NCBI GenBank assembly: GCA_033182465.1
Contig: CP137318.1
Span: 1,674,001-1,738,000 of the forward strand
Length of the DNA stretch: 64,000 nucleotides
Reading direction: 5' to 3'
Source of the DNA: Sanghuangporus weigelae
Taxonomy: Eukaryota > Basidiomycota > Agaricomycetes > Hymenochaetales > Hymenochaetaceae
Position numbers and translations under genes: made by a program. Positions 33,080-43,534 of this stretch are shown here, piece after piece. How positions within the stretch are numbered: position 1 is the first letter of the stretch; the number at the start of each line of letters is the position of its first letter. The notes beneath the pieces were generated by a model. It saw nothing but the letters and a program-made list of their open reading frames with translations. It was not told the origin of the DNA and made no database searches.

Positions 33080-34045
33080 ACAACTCTTCTTTTATGCAAC
33101 CCCTTTCCCATATCGTGACCCGACATGGTCAATTATGCATTTCATTCTTACCTTATGATATTTATGGTCACATCCGACCAAATTATGCTTTATGCACCTC
33201 TTTATTTCACGCTTATTCGGCCAACCAGCACAAATGAAGCACTATGCAGAAGTGTCAAAGAACCTACAAGGGCCTAGACATTTTGTATATTGTTTTATTG
33301 TGCCGGCTCCGAATTAGCAGATTATGCCTACCTTTTATTATCCTCTATGCAACGGAGAAGCCAAAAGTTTACGTGAAGTCACTCCCTTGCATCATGCTAG
33401 GATGTGCCTTCACGCTGAAAGGCACTCCAATTACACTCTTTCTTCGAAAAACTCCATTTGGGGGTTGAAGAGCCGTAGGTAAACACCTGGAACTTCACTC
33501 CCAAATTGGTATAAGACTTATTCATTAACGACTTTATGATTTCTTTCTTATCACTTTCAATTGCGTCATATTCTTTACATGATGCACATTTCATATTCAT
33601 ATCCCTTCCCACCACCCTTTACAAGTCAATGTCTTCCCAGACACCCTTTTCACGACGTTCCTGCGAAGCAATACCTGCATTTTCGACGACTGGATCGATA
33701 TCCTCAACGTCATAACCGAGCGCAAGGTGAACTCGAAGCGCGACAGTAGTAACATCGCGCTGGAACGATTGCATTTCGAAGTCAGCCTCCTAGAGGATGA
33801 TTAACAACTCGAAACGGCACAGAGCATGCATCACTTACCTGAGCACGCCTCTTACGCTCCAAAATCCAATGATTTATGCCGAAAATCGCGACAATAACGA
33901 CAAAAACAGTAACAGCAGCGGCGACTTTCGACATTTTGGAGCAGAGATGATGATGGTTTGATAGCAAAAATCAACCATCACTAGGCGACCCTTTATCCGA
34001 GCTTTCTCACGGATTAGGATGAACATTTCTCCGAAAGTTCATCTT
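33080..34045 (+). other. Region between ORF c and the polypurine tract of B1
   Basis: No sense-strand gene. It contains AT-rich stretches (33,100-33,240), short open frames of no evident meaning, and the antisense gene at 33619-33934. Confidence 0.5.
33619..33934 (-). CDS. Antisense two-exon gene in B1: small single-pass membrane protein
   Basis: On the strand opposite to the element's genes. Exon 1 33934-33839 encodes MSKVAAAVTVFVVIVAIFGI and a basic end (LERKRRAQ). A 49-nt intron (33838-33790) has donor GTAAGT and acceptor CTAG. Exon 2 33789-33619 continues in phase to a TAA, giving 88 residues. The N-terminal 20-residue hydrophobic segment followed by Arg/Lys suggests a membrane anchor with the basic side in the cytosol. 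The second exon is hydrophilic and acidic, ending KGVWEDIDL. The same structure is in B2. It lies between ORF c and the 3' LTR, so its promoter would be at the LTR edge. No family recognised. Confidence 0.55.
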
Positions 34046-34053
34046 AGGGGGGG
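34046..34053 (+). other. Polypurine tract of B1
   Basis: AGGGGGGG followed by TGTAG immediately before the 3' LTR; a typical plus-strand primer position. Confidence 0.65.
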
Positions 34054-34058
34054 TGTAG

Positions 34059-35570
34059 TGAAAGGATCCGCTCAAAAACTCGCATCAGGATCGACACGAT
34101 CAACAGATCTACACGATCAGCTTTCCAAACGCGACCGGTAACCAAGCCAGCTATCAAAGGCCCAAGCAATCGAGCGGCCTAGGCAACAGTAACCCGTTAC
34201 CACCCGAGCGCTAGAAGCACCGAAGCGGATACGTAATCCCGCTAACAGCTAACACCGCCGACCGCCTATTACCGCGGACTACCACTCTAACGCCGCCGAC
34301 CAAGCAACCAGAGCGACCTCGATCAAAAGAAGCGATCAAACTTCTTAGAAGTCCAGAAGCACAACTACTAAAGCCTAAACGCTAAAAGGCTAAAGGCTAA
34401 TAAGGTTTATGGAGACCTCACTGGCATTTCAGCACTGTCAAGTCTGTGCACGAGTTTACATGGTCCTTTATGAAGTATACTACTTAGTATGCACGGCAAC
34501 GGTTGGTACGCGTGACTGTCACATCGAAACCGAGCGACACCTTCAGGATACAATGCATTCCAATCCACCAAGCCCAATAGTACCCAAGAAACGAGAGGAA
34601 CTCACGATCACAACTCGGACCCCTCGAACTGCGAACCCGATAACTTGGAGAATGATTGGATGGTATAGACCGGAGTTGCACACACCATGTCCAGCATCTA
34701 CGATACAGGCAAACCTTTATTTACCGAGAGATGCGAACCTGGAAACCAAGCAATTACAACTCCTTATACAACGAAGGATATGGCGCTACATTCGAGATAT
34801 ACGATACGAAGGCAAAGCATGGCTAGTCACCAGAACCCAGCAGAACCCACCAGCAGAGCTTATGCAGTTCATGATATGCCTTGGACCATACTCTACACCG
34901 ACCCGACACCTTAACACTGACGTGCGAGTTATGCTTACCCTCGCTGGACCTCGAGATGAATTCCGAAGAATCACATACCGAGCAGCCTACATCGCTCCAA
35001 GAGCAAAGATGCCACTCAATGACGGCAATGACATCGTTATGGAGTACTGACAGTGGAGCATTCCATATCGGAGCACCACCTCTATTGTCTCAGTCAGCAA
35101 CTCCAAAGAATTCTGTCATAGTGGAGACGACCTTACAAAGATTGGAGCAAAGTGGAGCGAAGCGCAGCAGGATGACAAAGGAACAGATGTAATGGTGGAG
35201 GAAAGTGGAGTAAAGTGGAGACAGGATGAGTAAGAAATAGGACGGAAAATGGAATATCTGGGAGCATAAATAGTTGTAGGATTAGGCCCTCAGTTCCCCA
35301 TCTTTCGATCCTCTTAACACACTGGTGTAAAGCTTGCCCTACAGCAAGCTATTACTGTGTGCTTTGTACTATCACGCCTCTTGGAAATCCCAATCTGCTT
35401 TACTATTACCTCGTATCTGAAAGCATCCATAACTCGGACCGCGACTAGGAAGGCTAGTAAGGGACCGCGTGGTACAGCCAGACGTGGGTAGATAAGATCA
35501 CCTCTGCACAACACACCGCTGCTTAGGCAAAAGGATCAAACCGGTGTAACCCCGGGCCTACTCCCTAACA
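34059..35570 (+). repeat. 3' LTR of B1 (contains the 213-residue ORF at 34409-35050)
   Basis: 1,512 bp, same ends and same encoded protein as the 5' LTR; I saw no difference. In this copy the ORF would be part of the genomic RNA, downstream of everything else. Confidence 0.92.
34409..35050 (+). CDS. LTR-encoded protein of family B, 3' LTR copy of B1
   Basis: Identical translation to the copy at 23631-24272. Because the predicted promoter is downstream of the ORF within each LTR, only this 3' copy is covered by a transcript starting in the 5' LTR. Function unknown. Confidence 0.6.
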   Translation: METSLAFQHCQVCARVYMVLYEVYYLVCTATVGTRDCHIETERHLQDTMHSNPPSPIVPKKREELTITTRTPRTANPITWRMIGWYRPELHTPCPASTIQANLYLPRDANLETKQLQLLIQRRIWRYIRDIRYEGKAWLVTRTQQNPPAELMQFMICLGPYSTPTRHLNTDVRVMLTLAGPRDEFRRITYRAAYIAPRAKMPLNDGNDIVMEY

Positions 35571-35858
35571 AATAGGTAGTCGGTACTATTTAGTAAATAG
35601 GTTATTTAAGGGCCAGCTGAGCGGGGCATTGTCCCTCAGCAAAATTATTTTGTACTCTCAATCGAAAACTGTACCCTTTGATTGAAACCCTGTTCCACTA
35701 CTGAGGTCAAGCTTGAGCCTATCGCTCGCTTCTAAAGTAGTACATCTATAACCTTCGTTCCGTCTCCAATCAATTATCATCAGAAGGAATAAGCAGGGAC
35801 TTGTTCCGGTACGCTTAGACTGACCACCTCGTCTAAAAACACTGGTCCTAACAGTTGG

Positions 35859-38526
35859 CACGTATCGCAAGTGCGCACATATTCTTCGACCCATTCCCTC
35901 ATCTTTGGCCACCATACTCTTCGTTCCAGTTTCGTGATAGTCTTGTCTATCCCCGGGTGTCCTGCTGCTGGAGCGTCATGGCACTGTCGTACTAATTCTC
36001 GTTTAATTTCATCAACTGGTGGGATTACCAATTTTCCATCCCTCCACCAGTATCCTTCTTCGAAAGTCCCGATTTCTTGCTCCTTGGACTTTTCGTATCC
36101 TGCTCGAATCTTTTCTCCCAGTTCCGGACCTCCTGTAATTTCAAACACCCGTATAGTGCGCACGGGCAGTTCTTGGTTCCGGAACAGCTCTGGGGGAAGT
36201 AGGACTTGTTCTGGTACATCTTCAACGCCTTGTTCGTAGTCAGGCCGTCGTGACAGTGCATCCGCTCTTGAATTCTTGGTTCCTGGTCGATACTCGATTC
36301 TGAATCGAAATCTGCTGAGAAAAGTAGCCCATCTCGCCTGGCGTCCACTGAGTTTTCTAGCTCCCATGAAATACCGGAGGTTTGCCTGATCACTAATTAC
36401 CCGAATTTCATGTTTAGCTCCTTCCAAGTGGTGTTGCCAATTGCTCAAAGCTTTGACAATTGCCAGCAATTCCTTGTCCATTACTGGGTAGTTGTTCTCG
36501 GCGTCTCGATAGGTATTCGACCAATATCCAATAGGATGCAAAATTCCATCGTCACTTTCTTGCGAGAGCACTGCTCCCATCGCAAAGTTAGATGCATCTG
36601 TTTCCAATACAAATTGTTTCTCGTGATCGGGTCGTACAAGCATAGGTGCAGATGTGAAGGCTTCCTTCAACTTGACGAAGCCTTCTCGTTGACGATCTCC
36701 CCAAGTAAATGTCTTCTTGCCAGACATGAGTTCCGTTAGCGGCCTAGCGATCTTGGCGAAGCCTTCGATAAATTTTCGGTAGAAGTTCGCAAAATCAATG
36801 AACTTTCGAATGTCTCGCTTGCTTGACAAATCTGGCCATTCTTGAACTGCTTTTACCTTGTAGGGATCCATCTGCATGCCCGATTGGTTAACAACAAATC
36901 CTAGATAGTCGAGCTCCTGTTTGGCAAAGTAGCACTTCTCTGGCTTGCAAAAGAAGTCTGCTTTCCTTAACCTGCGCAATACTTCTGCTAGCAGGTCCCA
37001 GTGTTCCTGTTTTGTTTCCGCATAGATAATAATGTCGTCTAGATAAATGAGTATGCCCTGCCCAATCATGTCTTGAAAGAGCTCGTTCATTGCACGTTGG
37101 AATACCGCAGGTGCATTCATTAGTCCAAACTGCATTACCAGCGGCTGGTAAACCCCCATGTGAGTTCTGAAGGCGGCATACTTTTCATGCCCTGGATGGA
37201 TTCGCACATTGTTATACCCGCTTCGTAAATCCAGTGTAGAAAACCATTTCGCATGAGCCAAATCGTCCGGTAGCATATGTAATAGAGGCATTGGCTGGTG
37301 ATCCGGTATGACCACCGCATTCAATCCTCTGTAGTCGATTACGATACGATACTCCGGTTTGCCATCCTTTCCTAGTGTTTTCTTGGCTATAACGAATACT
37401 GGTGCACAAGTGCTTGCTTTTTCGTTGGCAGGGACGTTGTTCCCTACCACACGAATCCATCCTTTCTTCAGGTCATCGCGAATCCATTCTTCGACCGCTC
37501 GTTTCTCGGCAGGAGCGAGTGGATATACTGGTCCGGGTTTGGGTAGCTCTGCATTGGGTAGCAGTTCTATCTTCATATCCCATTGGCTCGAGTTAGGTAG
37601 CCGTCTAGCAGCATCCTTGTCAAACCTATCCCGGAAATCCCAGATTTCTTTTGGAAGAATATCTTCGAGGGTTTGTGTTCCTGCATAGTCTGCCATCCTT
37701 TCGTCGAGTGCTTTCTCCTGAGCATACTTTTGAGCTATGCTGTTGTATTTGAGGAGTCGTTCCCTTCGTGATGCGACTTGTCGCTGCTCTAGTCGGCGAA
37801 TCCAGGTAGAAGGCTTGGGTAGCGCTTCTATTCGAGAGCCGTCCTCCACCCGCATCGAAGTGGTGGGCTTATGCGATCCTAGGTTACCCTTGAACACCGT
37901 TTCGGATCCAGCTTTTCTCTCTAGCACTTTTCCTTTCACCCTTTCGTGCGGCTGCTTAACCGAGTCAACAGGCGGAAGCCATTGGCGACTCTTTTGCCCC
38001 TGTGAGAGCTTCTGCTCTATCACGGCATATCTAATTGACCTGCTCCCTTTACCGTTTGTTTTCCCTGTCGGAGCAGGGCCCTGCATTTTGGCTTCTCGCC
38101 ATGGTCTTCGCGGGCGCACTTGAGCTCCCAAAGCCAGCCTACTTGATGCTTGCGGCGTACTGTCTTCGGCTCTGTGCCGGAATGGGACTACCCTCCCTTT
38201 GGGGTGGACCATTTCTCCAGGCCTTAGTCTACCCTTGAACGACGTCTTGGGTCTGGTCGCTCCCTTTTCTCTCGAAGTGGGAGATCTCGCTAGGTGGCCG
38301 AACCTAGTGCGCTGCAGAGCATTAGTTCTCTGAGGCTCCCGACCCCGCATACTCCTGCTAGTACGCTTGTTTCGTGTGGTGAAACTAACCGACTGCTTCT
38401 GCACTGCCAGGGTTGAGTCATTTTCTCCCTCGTGCATGGATGGAGGAGTCCACTCCACCCTAATACTCCTTATTACAGGGTTCGAATCGGTACCACTTCC
38501 CCCACTGCGTTGTCTTCGAACTCGTA
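35859..38526 (-). CDS. Element A pol, reverse transcriptase and RNase H part
   Basis: Minus-strand open frame. A basic, low-complexity linker of about 270 residues comes first. Reverse transcriptase follows, with YRIVIDYRGLNAVVIPDHQP, FSTLDLRSGYNNVRIHPG, LMNAPAVFQRAMNELF and the catalytic YLDD in ILIYLDDIIIYAE. RNase H shows VLETDASNFAMGAVLSQ. The integrase zinc region (HPGIDKTITKLERRVWWPKM, TCDTC) is at the end, where the inserted solo LTR begins (duplication GTTGG at 35854-35858). Upstream it is bounded by repeat D1. A piece of a broken Ty3-type element. Confidence 0.85.
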
Positions 38527-38749
38527 GCGGTGTCGGTCGGCGGTGTCGTATCTGAAGGTGCTACAGATGTCCGTCCTACTAAGGGTGCTGAATGTATGAA
38601 GGGACCTCCAAAAATGGGATGCCGACGCTATCAGACTCTCAAAGACCTACTACCCGGCAGGTGCCAGGAACCGTCGGAGACGTAATGGATGGGTCTAAGG
38701 ATGCCGCTGGATAAAGGGAATAGGATAACAGGGCCGCCGCTCAAAAGGG

Positions 38750-39115
38750 GGGATCACAAGAGGCTGCCGACGTGGTATAAACTCAGCCACAGGAAGGTAT
38801 GAAGCGTATAAGATGAATATAAAGGATAAAATGGAGTGAGTGGCTGGAGAAGGCGCCGCTGGGTCGTCTGATAGGATGCCTGGGTCGTCGGATGGCCGCC
38901 GACGTCGAATAGAGGGGTGCCGGACTGAGGGGGAGGCCGCAGGAATCCGCCGCAGTAGCGTAAACGCGATAGATGAAAGGAAAAGACCGTATAAGATCAA
39001 TATATGGGATAAACTGGAGTGAAAGGCTGGAAAGGACGCCGAAGGGGAGTCTGATGAGAAGCCTGGGTCGCCGAAGGGTCGCCGACGTCGAATAGAGGGG
39101 CGCCGGATCACTGAA
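38750..39115 (+). repeat. Imperfect tandem duplication of about 183 bp within D1
   Basis: Two adjacent units can be aligned. The marker GTATAAGAT[G/C]AATATA occurs at 38806 and 38989, and CGACGTCGAATAGAGGGG[T/C]GCCGG occurs twice at a similar spacing. The second D copy, running off the right edge, shows part of the same sequence. Confidence 0.7.
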
Positions 39116-39466
39116 CGTCAGAGCGGCAGAGGCGTACCGGAGGCGGCGAAGGCAAGTAGAATGTGGAGTCAAACAAGAGGAGATGTCAAGGATAGTATAT
39201 AGTCAAGGGGGAGGCTCAGTACATGAGGGGAGACTCAGAGTGAGGGATATCTCGAACTCTGGCGCTCGGTCTGGTACATGCTCTTGGAACCCTCGCTAGG
39301 CTTGGAATCCCTTTTGTCTACAAGCTAGTATAAGCTCTATATATACTCTACTGCTGTCGCCGACACATCCTACTGTCTGACAACATCTCCTGAGTCATCT
39401 GGGTCGCCAAGGGCCGCTGCCGGAGCGCCCAGGTGAAATCTGAGAGCGGCAACGTGAGGGGGGCGT

Positions 39467-40978
39467 TGAAAGGATCCGCTCAAAAACTCGCATCAGGATC
39501 GACACGATCAACAGATCTACACGATCAGCTTTCCAAACGCGACCGGTAACCAAGCCAGCTATCAAAGGCCCAAGCAATCGAGCGGCCTAGGCAACAGTAA
39601 CCCGTTACCACCCGAGCGCTAGAAGCACCGAAGCGGATACGTAATCCCGCTAACAGCTAACACCGCCGACCGCCTATTACCGCGGACTACCACTCTAACG
39701 CCGCCGACCAAGCAACCAGAGCGACCTCGATCAAAAGAAGCGATCAAACTTCTTAGAAGTCCAGAAGCACAACTACTAAAGCCTAAACGCTAAAAGGCTA
39801 AAGGCTAATAAGGTTTATGGAGACCTCACTGGCATTTCAGCACTGTCAAGTCTGTGCACGAGTTTACATGGTCCTTTATGAAGTATACTACTTAGTATGC
39901 ACGGCAACGGTTGGTACGCGTGACTGTCACATCGAAACCGAGCGACACCTTCAGGATACAATGCATTCCAATCCACCAAGCCCAATAGTACCCAAGAAAC
40001 GAGAGGAACTCACGATCACAACTCGGACCCCTCGAACTGCGAACCCGATAACTTGGAGAATGATTGGATGGTATAGACCGGAGTTGCACACACCATGTCC
40101 AGCATCTACGATACAGGCAAACCTTTATTTACCGAGAGATGCGAACCTGGAAACCAAGCAATTACAACTCCTTATACAACGAAGGATATGGCGCTACATT
40201 CGAGATATACGATACGAAGGCAAAGCATGGCTAGTCACCAGAACCCAGCAGAACCCACCAGCAGAGCTTATGCAGTTCATGATATGCCTTGGACCATACT
40301 CTACACCGACCCGACACCTTAACACTGACGTGCGAGTTATGCTTACCCTCGCTGGACCTCGAGATGAATTCCGAAGAATCACATACCGAGCAGCCTACAT
40401 CGCTCCAAGAGCAAAGATGCCACTCAATGACGGCAATGACATCGTTATGGAGTACTGACAGTGGAGCATTCCATATCGGAGCACCACCTCTATTGTCTCA
40501 GTCAGCAACTCCAAAGAATTCTGTCATAGTGGAGACGACCTTACAAAGATTGGAGCAAAGTGGAGCGAAGCGCAGCAGGATGACAAAGGAACAGATGTAA
40601 TGGTGGAGGAAAGTGGAGTAAAGTGGAGACAGGATGAGTAAGAAATAGGACGGAAAATGGAATATCTGGGAGCATAAATAGTTGTAGGATTAGGCCCTCA
40701 GTTCCCCATCTTTCGATCCTCTTAACACACTGGTGTAAAGCTTGCCCTACAGCAAGCTATTACTGTGTGCTTTGTACTATCACGCCTCTTGGAAATCCCA
40801 ATCTGCTTTACTATTACCTCGTATCTGAAAGCATCCATAACTCGGACCGCGACTAGGAAGGCTAGTAAGGGACCGCGTGGTACAGCCAGACGTGGGTAGA
40901 TAAGATCACCTCTGCACAACACACCGCTGCTTAGGCAAAAGGATCAAACCGGTGTAACCCCGGGCCTACTCCCTAACA
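39467..40978 (+). repeat. 5' LTR of B2
   Basis: As in B1: U3 with the 213-residue ORF (39817-40458), TATA-like box at 40674-40681, predicted transcript start 40708, end CCCTAACA at 40978. The self-complementary primer site is at 40981-40992. Confidence 0.92.
39817..40458 (+). CDS. LTR-encoded protein of family B, 5' LTR copy of B2
   Basis: Same 213-residue translation as in B1, with the N-terminal CxxC and aromatic-rich helix. No recognised domain. Confidence 0.6.
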   Translation: METSLAFQHCQVCARVYMVLYEVYYLVCTATVGTRDCHIETERHLQDTMHSNPPSPIVPKKREELTITTRTPRTANPITWRMIGWYRPELHTPCPASTIQANLYLPRDANLETKQLQLLIQRRIWRYIRDIRYEGKAWLVTRTQQNPPAELMQFMICLGPYSTPTRHLNTDVRVMLTLAGPRDEFRRITYRAAYIAPRAKMPLNDGNDIVMEY

Positions 40979-41381
40979 TTGGATCGAAAGATCACTCGCT
41001 AGTTTTACCACCACCTCTCACGGGCAAGGTTCTTGGCTAGTGTTTTATCGAGGCGAGGACCGTCGACCTCAAGTCCCTATCGACGTCACTAGTTTCGAGA
41101 CTAGTACCCATATCGAATCCTCAGGACAAGTGCACATCCTGGAGAACGACAAACCCGATTCACTTAAATCACACATCTACTATCATAACCCCTACAACGA
41201 CGAAGTGTACCTAATAGCAAAGGCATCTGGTAGCCCTGCAGTTGGGAGCACACAAACAACAACCACGAAAGTAGCAGCAGTCCCTTCCACTATTGCTACA
41301 TTCGACGAGAAAGGAACTACTTGGTTAACAGCACCAAGGAACAATAACCCTGAAGCATCAGGCGAGAAACGAAGTTCATGA
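40977..41381 (+). CDS. ORF a of B2: open frame without an ATG
   Basis: Same frame as in B1, ending in the ATGA overlap at 41378-41381. No ATG in any frame between the predicted transcript start (40708) and 41378. Confidence 0.4.
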   Translation, partial: HWIERSLASFTTTSHGQGSWLVFYRGEDRRPQVPIDVTSFETSTHIESSGQVHILENDKPDSLKSHIYYHNPYNDEVYLIAKASGSPAVGSTQTTTTKVAAVPSTIATFDEKGTTWLTAPRNNNPEASGEKRSS

Positions 41382-42412
41382 ACCGATCAGGAAACGCCAA
41401 CAACAGAAGTAACGGTCAGCGAACGAACGAACGGGCGAACGATAATCAAACGAGGTTCACACCTAGATCCCTCGACGAACGAGTTCAACATATCACCAAC
41501 AGGCTACGTAGTCTGGAAAGCGATCACGACATACTATACGCGACAACGAACCACAGCATATTGTATCCACCAGTGATCAGAAGGCTACAAGAAAGGGTTG
41601 AAAGACTGGAAGAACGAACTGCAAACACGGGGCAGTCAAACAGTCTACCAACCGGAGCATACGCGACAGCAGTAGGAGATCGATTCGAAGCACTCGAAAC
41701 AACTACTCGAAGAATTGGAGCACAGGTAGCAGCTCTAGAGAGATATACTCTGGAATTGGATCGAGCAGCAGGGGCACTCAATCAACGGGTCATAGACGGA
41801 AACGGAGTACTTGACCGAGAGCTCAACGCTATCCGAAACAGGATTACTGCTCAGGAACAACAACTACAGACAATCGAGACGAGAATCGGAGAGCTTAACA
41901 GGACAGCTCTAGATCAACCAAGGATTGTTCAAGACATCCATAACCTGCGAGAAGCCCTACTCCAACTAGGACAAACAATCGAGTCGAGTCAACGCACCTA
42001 CGCAGCTATACTCACATCGGTACAGACAACCGAAACTACCTCAAGGAACATACTCGAACACGCTCAACGAATTCGAGAAGTAGCTCAGGCAGCACAACGC
42101 TGGGAATACTTTCTACCAAGAGAGAGAGCCCAACAGGAACAGAGTTCTGACGAATCAGTGTCCTCAGACGAAGAAGCATTACGAAGGCCATTCTTACTCA
42201 GAACCCCACCTCGAACGGTTATCATCCAAGTACCAACAGTACCTGCAGTACCAGCAAGTGGTTCAGTAGCAACCCAAGCGCCAGAGAATCCACCACCACC
42301 ATCCTATTCACCACCAGCAGTGCCCATAAGCACTTACGATCATGTCGACAACCGACCAGAAGGTGCAAGCACTGGAGCAGCAACTACAGACTCTTCAGAC
42401 ACAACTCTCTAA
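41378..42412 (+). CDS. ORF b of B2: coiled-coil protein before gag
   Basis: 344 residues, identical to B1 ORF b: coiled-coil centre, proline-rich C-terminus, no internal Met, overlapping gag by 71 nt. Confidence 0.7.
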   Translation: MNRSGNANNRSNGQRTNERANDNQTRFTPRSLDERVQHITNRLRSLESDHDILYATTNHSILYPPVIRRLQERVERLEERTANTGQSNSLPTGAYATAVGDRFEALETTTRRIGAQVAALERYTLELDRAAGALNQRVIDGNGVLDRELNAIRNRITAQEQQLQTIETRIGELNRTALDQPRIVQDIHNLREALLQLGQTIESSQRTYAAILTSVQTTETTSRNILEHAQRIREVAQAAQRWEYFLPRERAQQEQSSDESVSSDEEALRRPFLLRTPPRTVIIQVPTVPAVPASGSVATQAPENPPPPSYSPPAVPISTYDHVDNRPEGASTGAATTDSSDTTL

Positions 42413-43430
42413 ACACAGCATCAAGCTTCCGAAGTACTATGGCAAGCGAAGCGAAGATATTGATCTGTGGATTAGTCGATGTATCTCGAAGCTGGCACAG
42501 CATGGAGTCAAGGATGAGGAGGAGATCGCAAAGAGCCTATTTGCGGCACTAGAAGGCGACAGCTACGATTGGTTTGCAGAGAAGAATACCCTAACATCAT
42601 TCGATGCCAATGGGAAACTGAAACCAGTACCTGCGATTATCGCTGCAACAAATGGAATGTTCGCATCACTCAAGGACATGCTGAACTGGATGAGGATCCG
42701 AGCAGGACATCCGATCATTGGAGAACAGGAAGCCCTATTCCAACTACTATGCATCCAGCAGAAAGGAGCAAGCATTAGGGCGTACAACGACGAATTCCGA
42801 CGACTCAAAGCACGAGCACCAGACACGATGGATAAGCAGATGCTCAAGTACATCTATGTCAAAGGACTAGACATGTGGGTCAAACGACGAGTCGAATCTG
42901 TACAACCCGATGCTTTCGAGAAGAACGACCTCGATGCATGGATGGAATGGACAAGCAACCTAGCAAACTCTGATGCCAGGCAAAGGCTCATGGGCAGTCA
43001 AACATACACCCCGAGATTCAAATCGAATGGACAGTCATCTTTCCGACCACCAGTACAAACAACGAAACGAGATCCAGACGCCATGGATGTAGATGCACTC
43101 CGAGGCTTGCCGAAGAAGGGAGGCAAATGCTACAACTGTGAAAAGTCAGGACATTACGCAAAGGATTGCAAGGCACCAAGGAAGCAAAAGGGTTCTTCCT
43201 CTAAGCGGCCGAAGAAGACTAATGGTGTAAAACGGAGGACGATGACAACACGAACAATCGATTTCAAGGAAACATGTCCCGATCCACACTGCCGAAGGCC
43301 AGTCCACTACGACCATGTAGCATGGGCTAAAGGCGACGAATCAGCAGGATGGACTTGCAAGCATGACGAAGAATACCGAAACAACATTCGCAAATCCCTA
43401 GCAAGTAAAGAGCAACAGGGAAAAGATTAA
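42342..43430 (+). CDS. B2 gag
   Basis: 362 residues, same as B1 gag, with zinc knuckle CYNCEKSGHYAKDC. The GGGAAAA run lies at 43418-43424 just before the stop. Confidence 0.88.
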   Translation: MSTTDQKVQALEQQLQTLQTQLSKHSIKLPKYYGKRSEDIDLWISRCISKLAQHGVKDEEEIAKSLFAALEGDSYDWFAEKNTLTSFDANGKLKPVPAIIAATNGMFASLKDMLNWMRIRAGHPIIGEQEALFQLLCIQQKGASIRAYNDEFRRLKARAPDTMDKQMLKYIYVKGLDMWVKRRVESVQPDAFEKNDLDAWMEWTSNLANSDARQRLMGSQTYTPRFKSNGQSSFRPPVQTTKRDPDAMDVDALRGLPKKGGKCYNCEKSGHYAKDCKAPRKQKGSSSKRPKKTNGVKRRTMTTRTIDFKETCPDPHCRRPVHYDHVAWAKGDESAGWTCKHDEEYRNNIRKSLASKEQQGKD

Positions 43431-43534
43431 GACCTCCATCGAACGAGACTGCGCGATGTGAGTGTGACAAGGGTGACGAGAAAGGTTTCAACAACCAGTG
43501 TTTCAAACCTCCTGGGTTCAACCCCAGTGAAGCG

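Larger units (their letters stand above)
23281..35570 (+). mobile_element. Element B1: complete Ty3-type chromovirus (12,290 bp)
   Basis: LTRs of 1,512 bp at 23281-24792 and 34059-35570, flanked by the 5-bp duplication AATAG (23276-23280 and 35571-35575). The LTRs start TGAAAGGATCC and end CCCTAACA. Order: 5' LTR with U3 ORF, self-primer site, ATG-free leader with an ATG-less ORF, coiled-coil ORF, gag, pol, ORF after pol, antisense gene, polypurine tract, 3' LTR. All main frames are open and I saw no difference between the two LTRs, so it looks whole and very young. It is inserted in the U3 of the solo A-LTR, about 65 bp upstream of that LTR's predicted transcription start. Confidence 0.92.
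22020..35853 (+). mobile_element. A-LTR-b: solo LTR of family A, carrying element B1
   Basis: Begins TGTTATGAAAATTG at 22020 and ends GGTCCTAACA at 35853, flanked by GTTGG on both sides (22015-22019 and 35854-35858). It is inserted in the pol gene of element A, in the opposite orientation to A. Without B1 and its duplicated AATAG it is 1,539 bp, exactly the length of the other family-A LTRs. No internal A sequence accompanies it, so it is a solo LTR. Confidence 0.9.

Noticed and set aside
38478-38490. GGGTTCGAATCGG as a tRNA T-loop
   Set aside because: The flanking bases do not pair into a T-stem and the segment lies inside the coding linker of element A pol.
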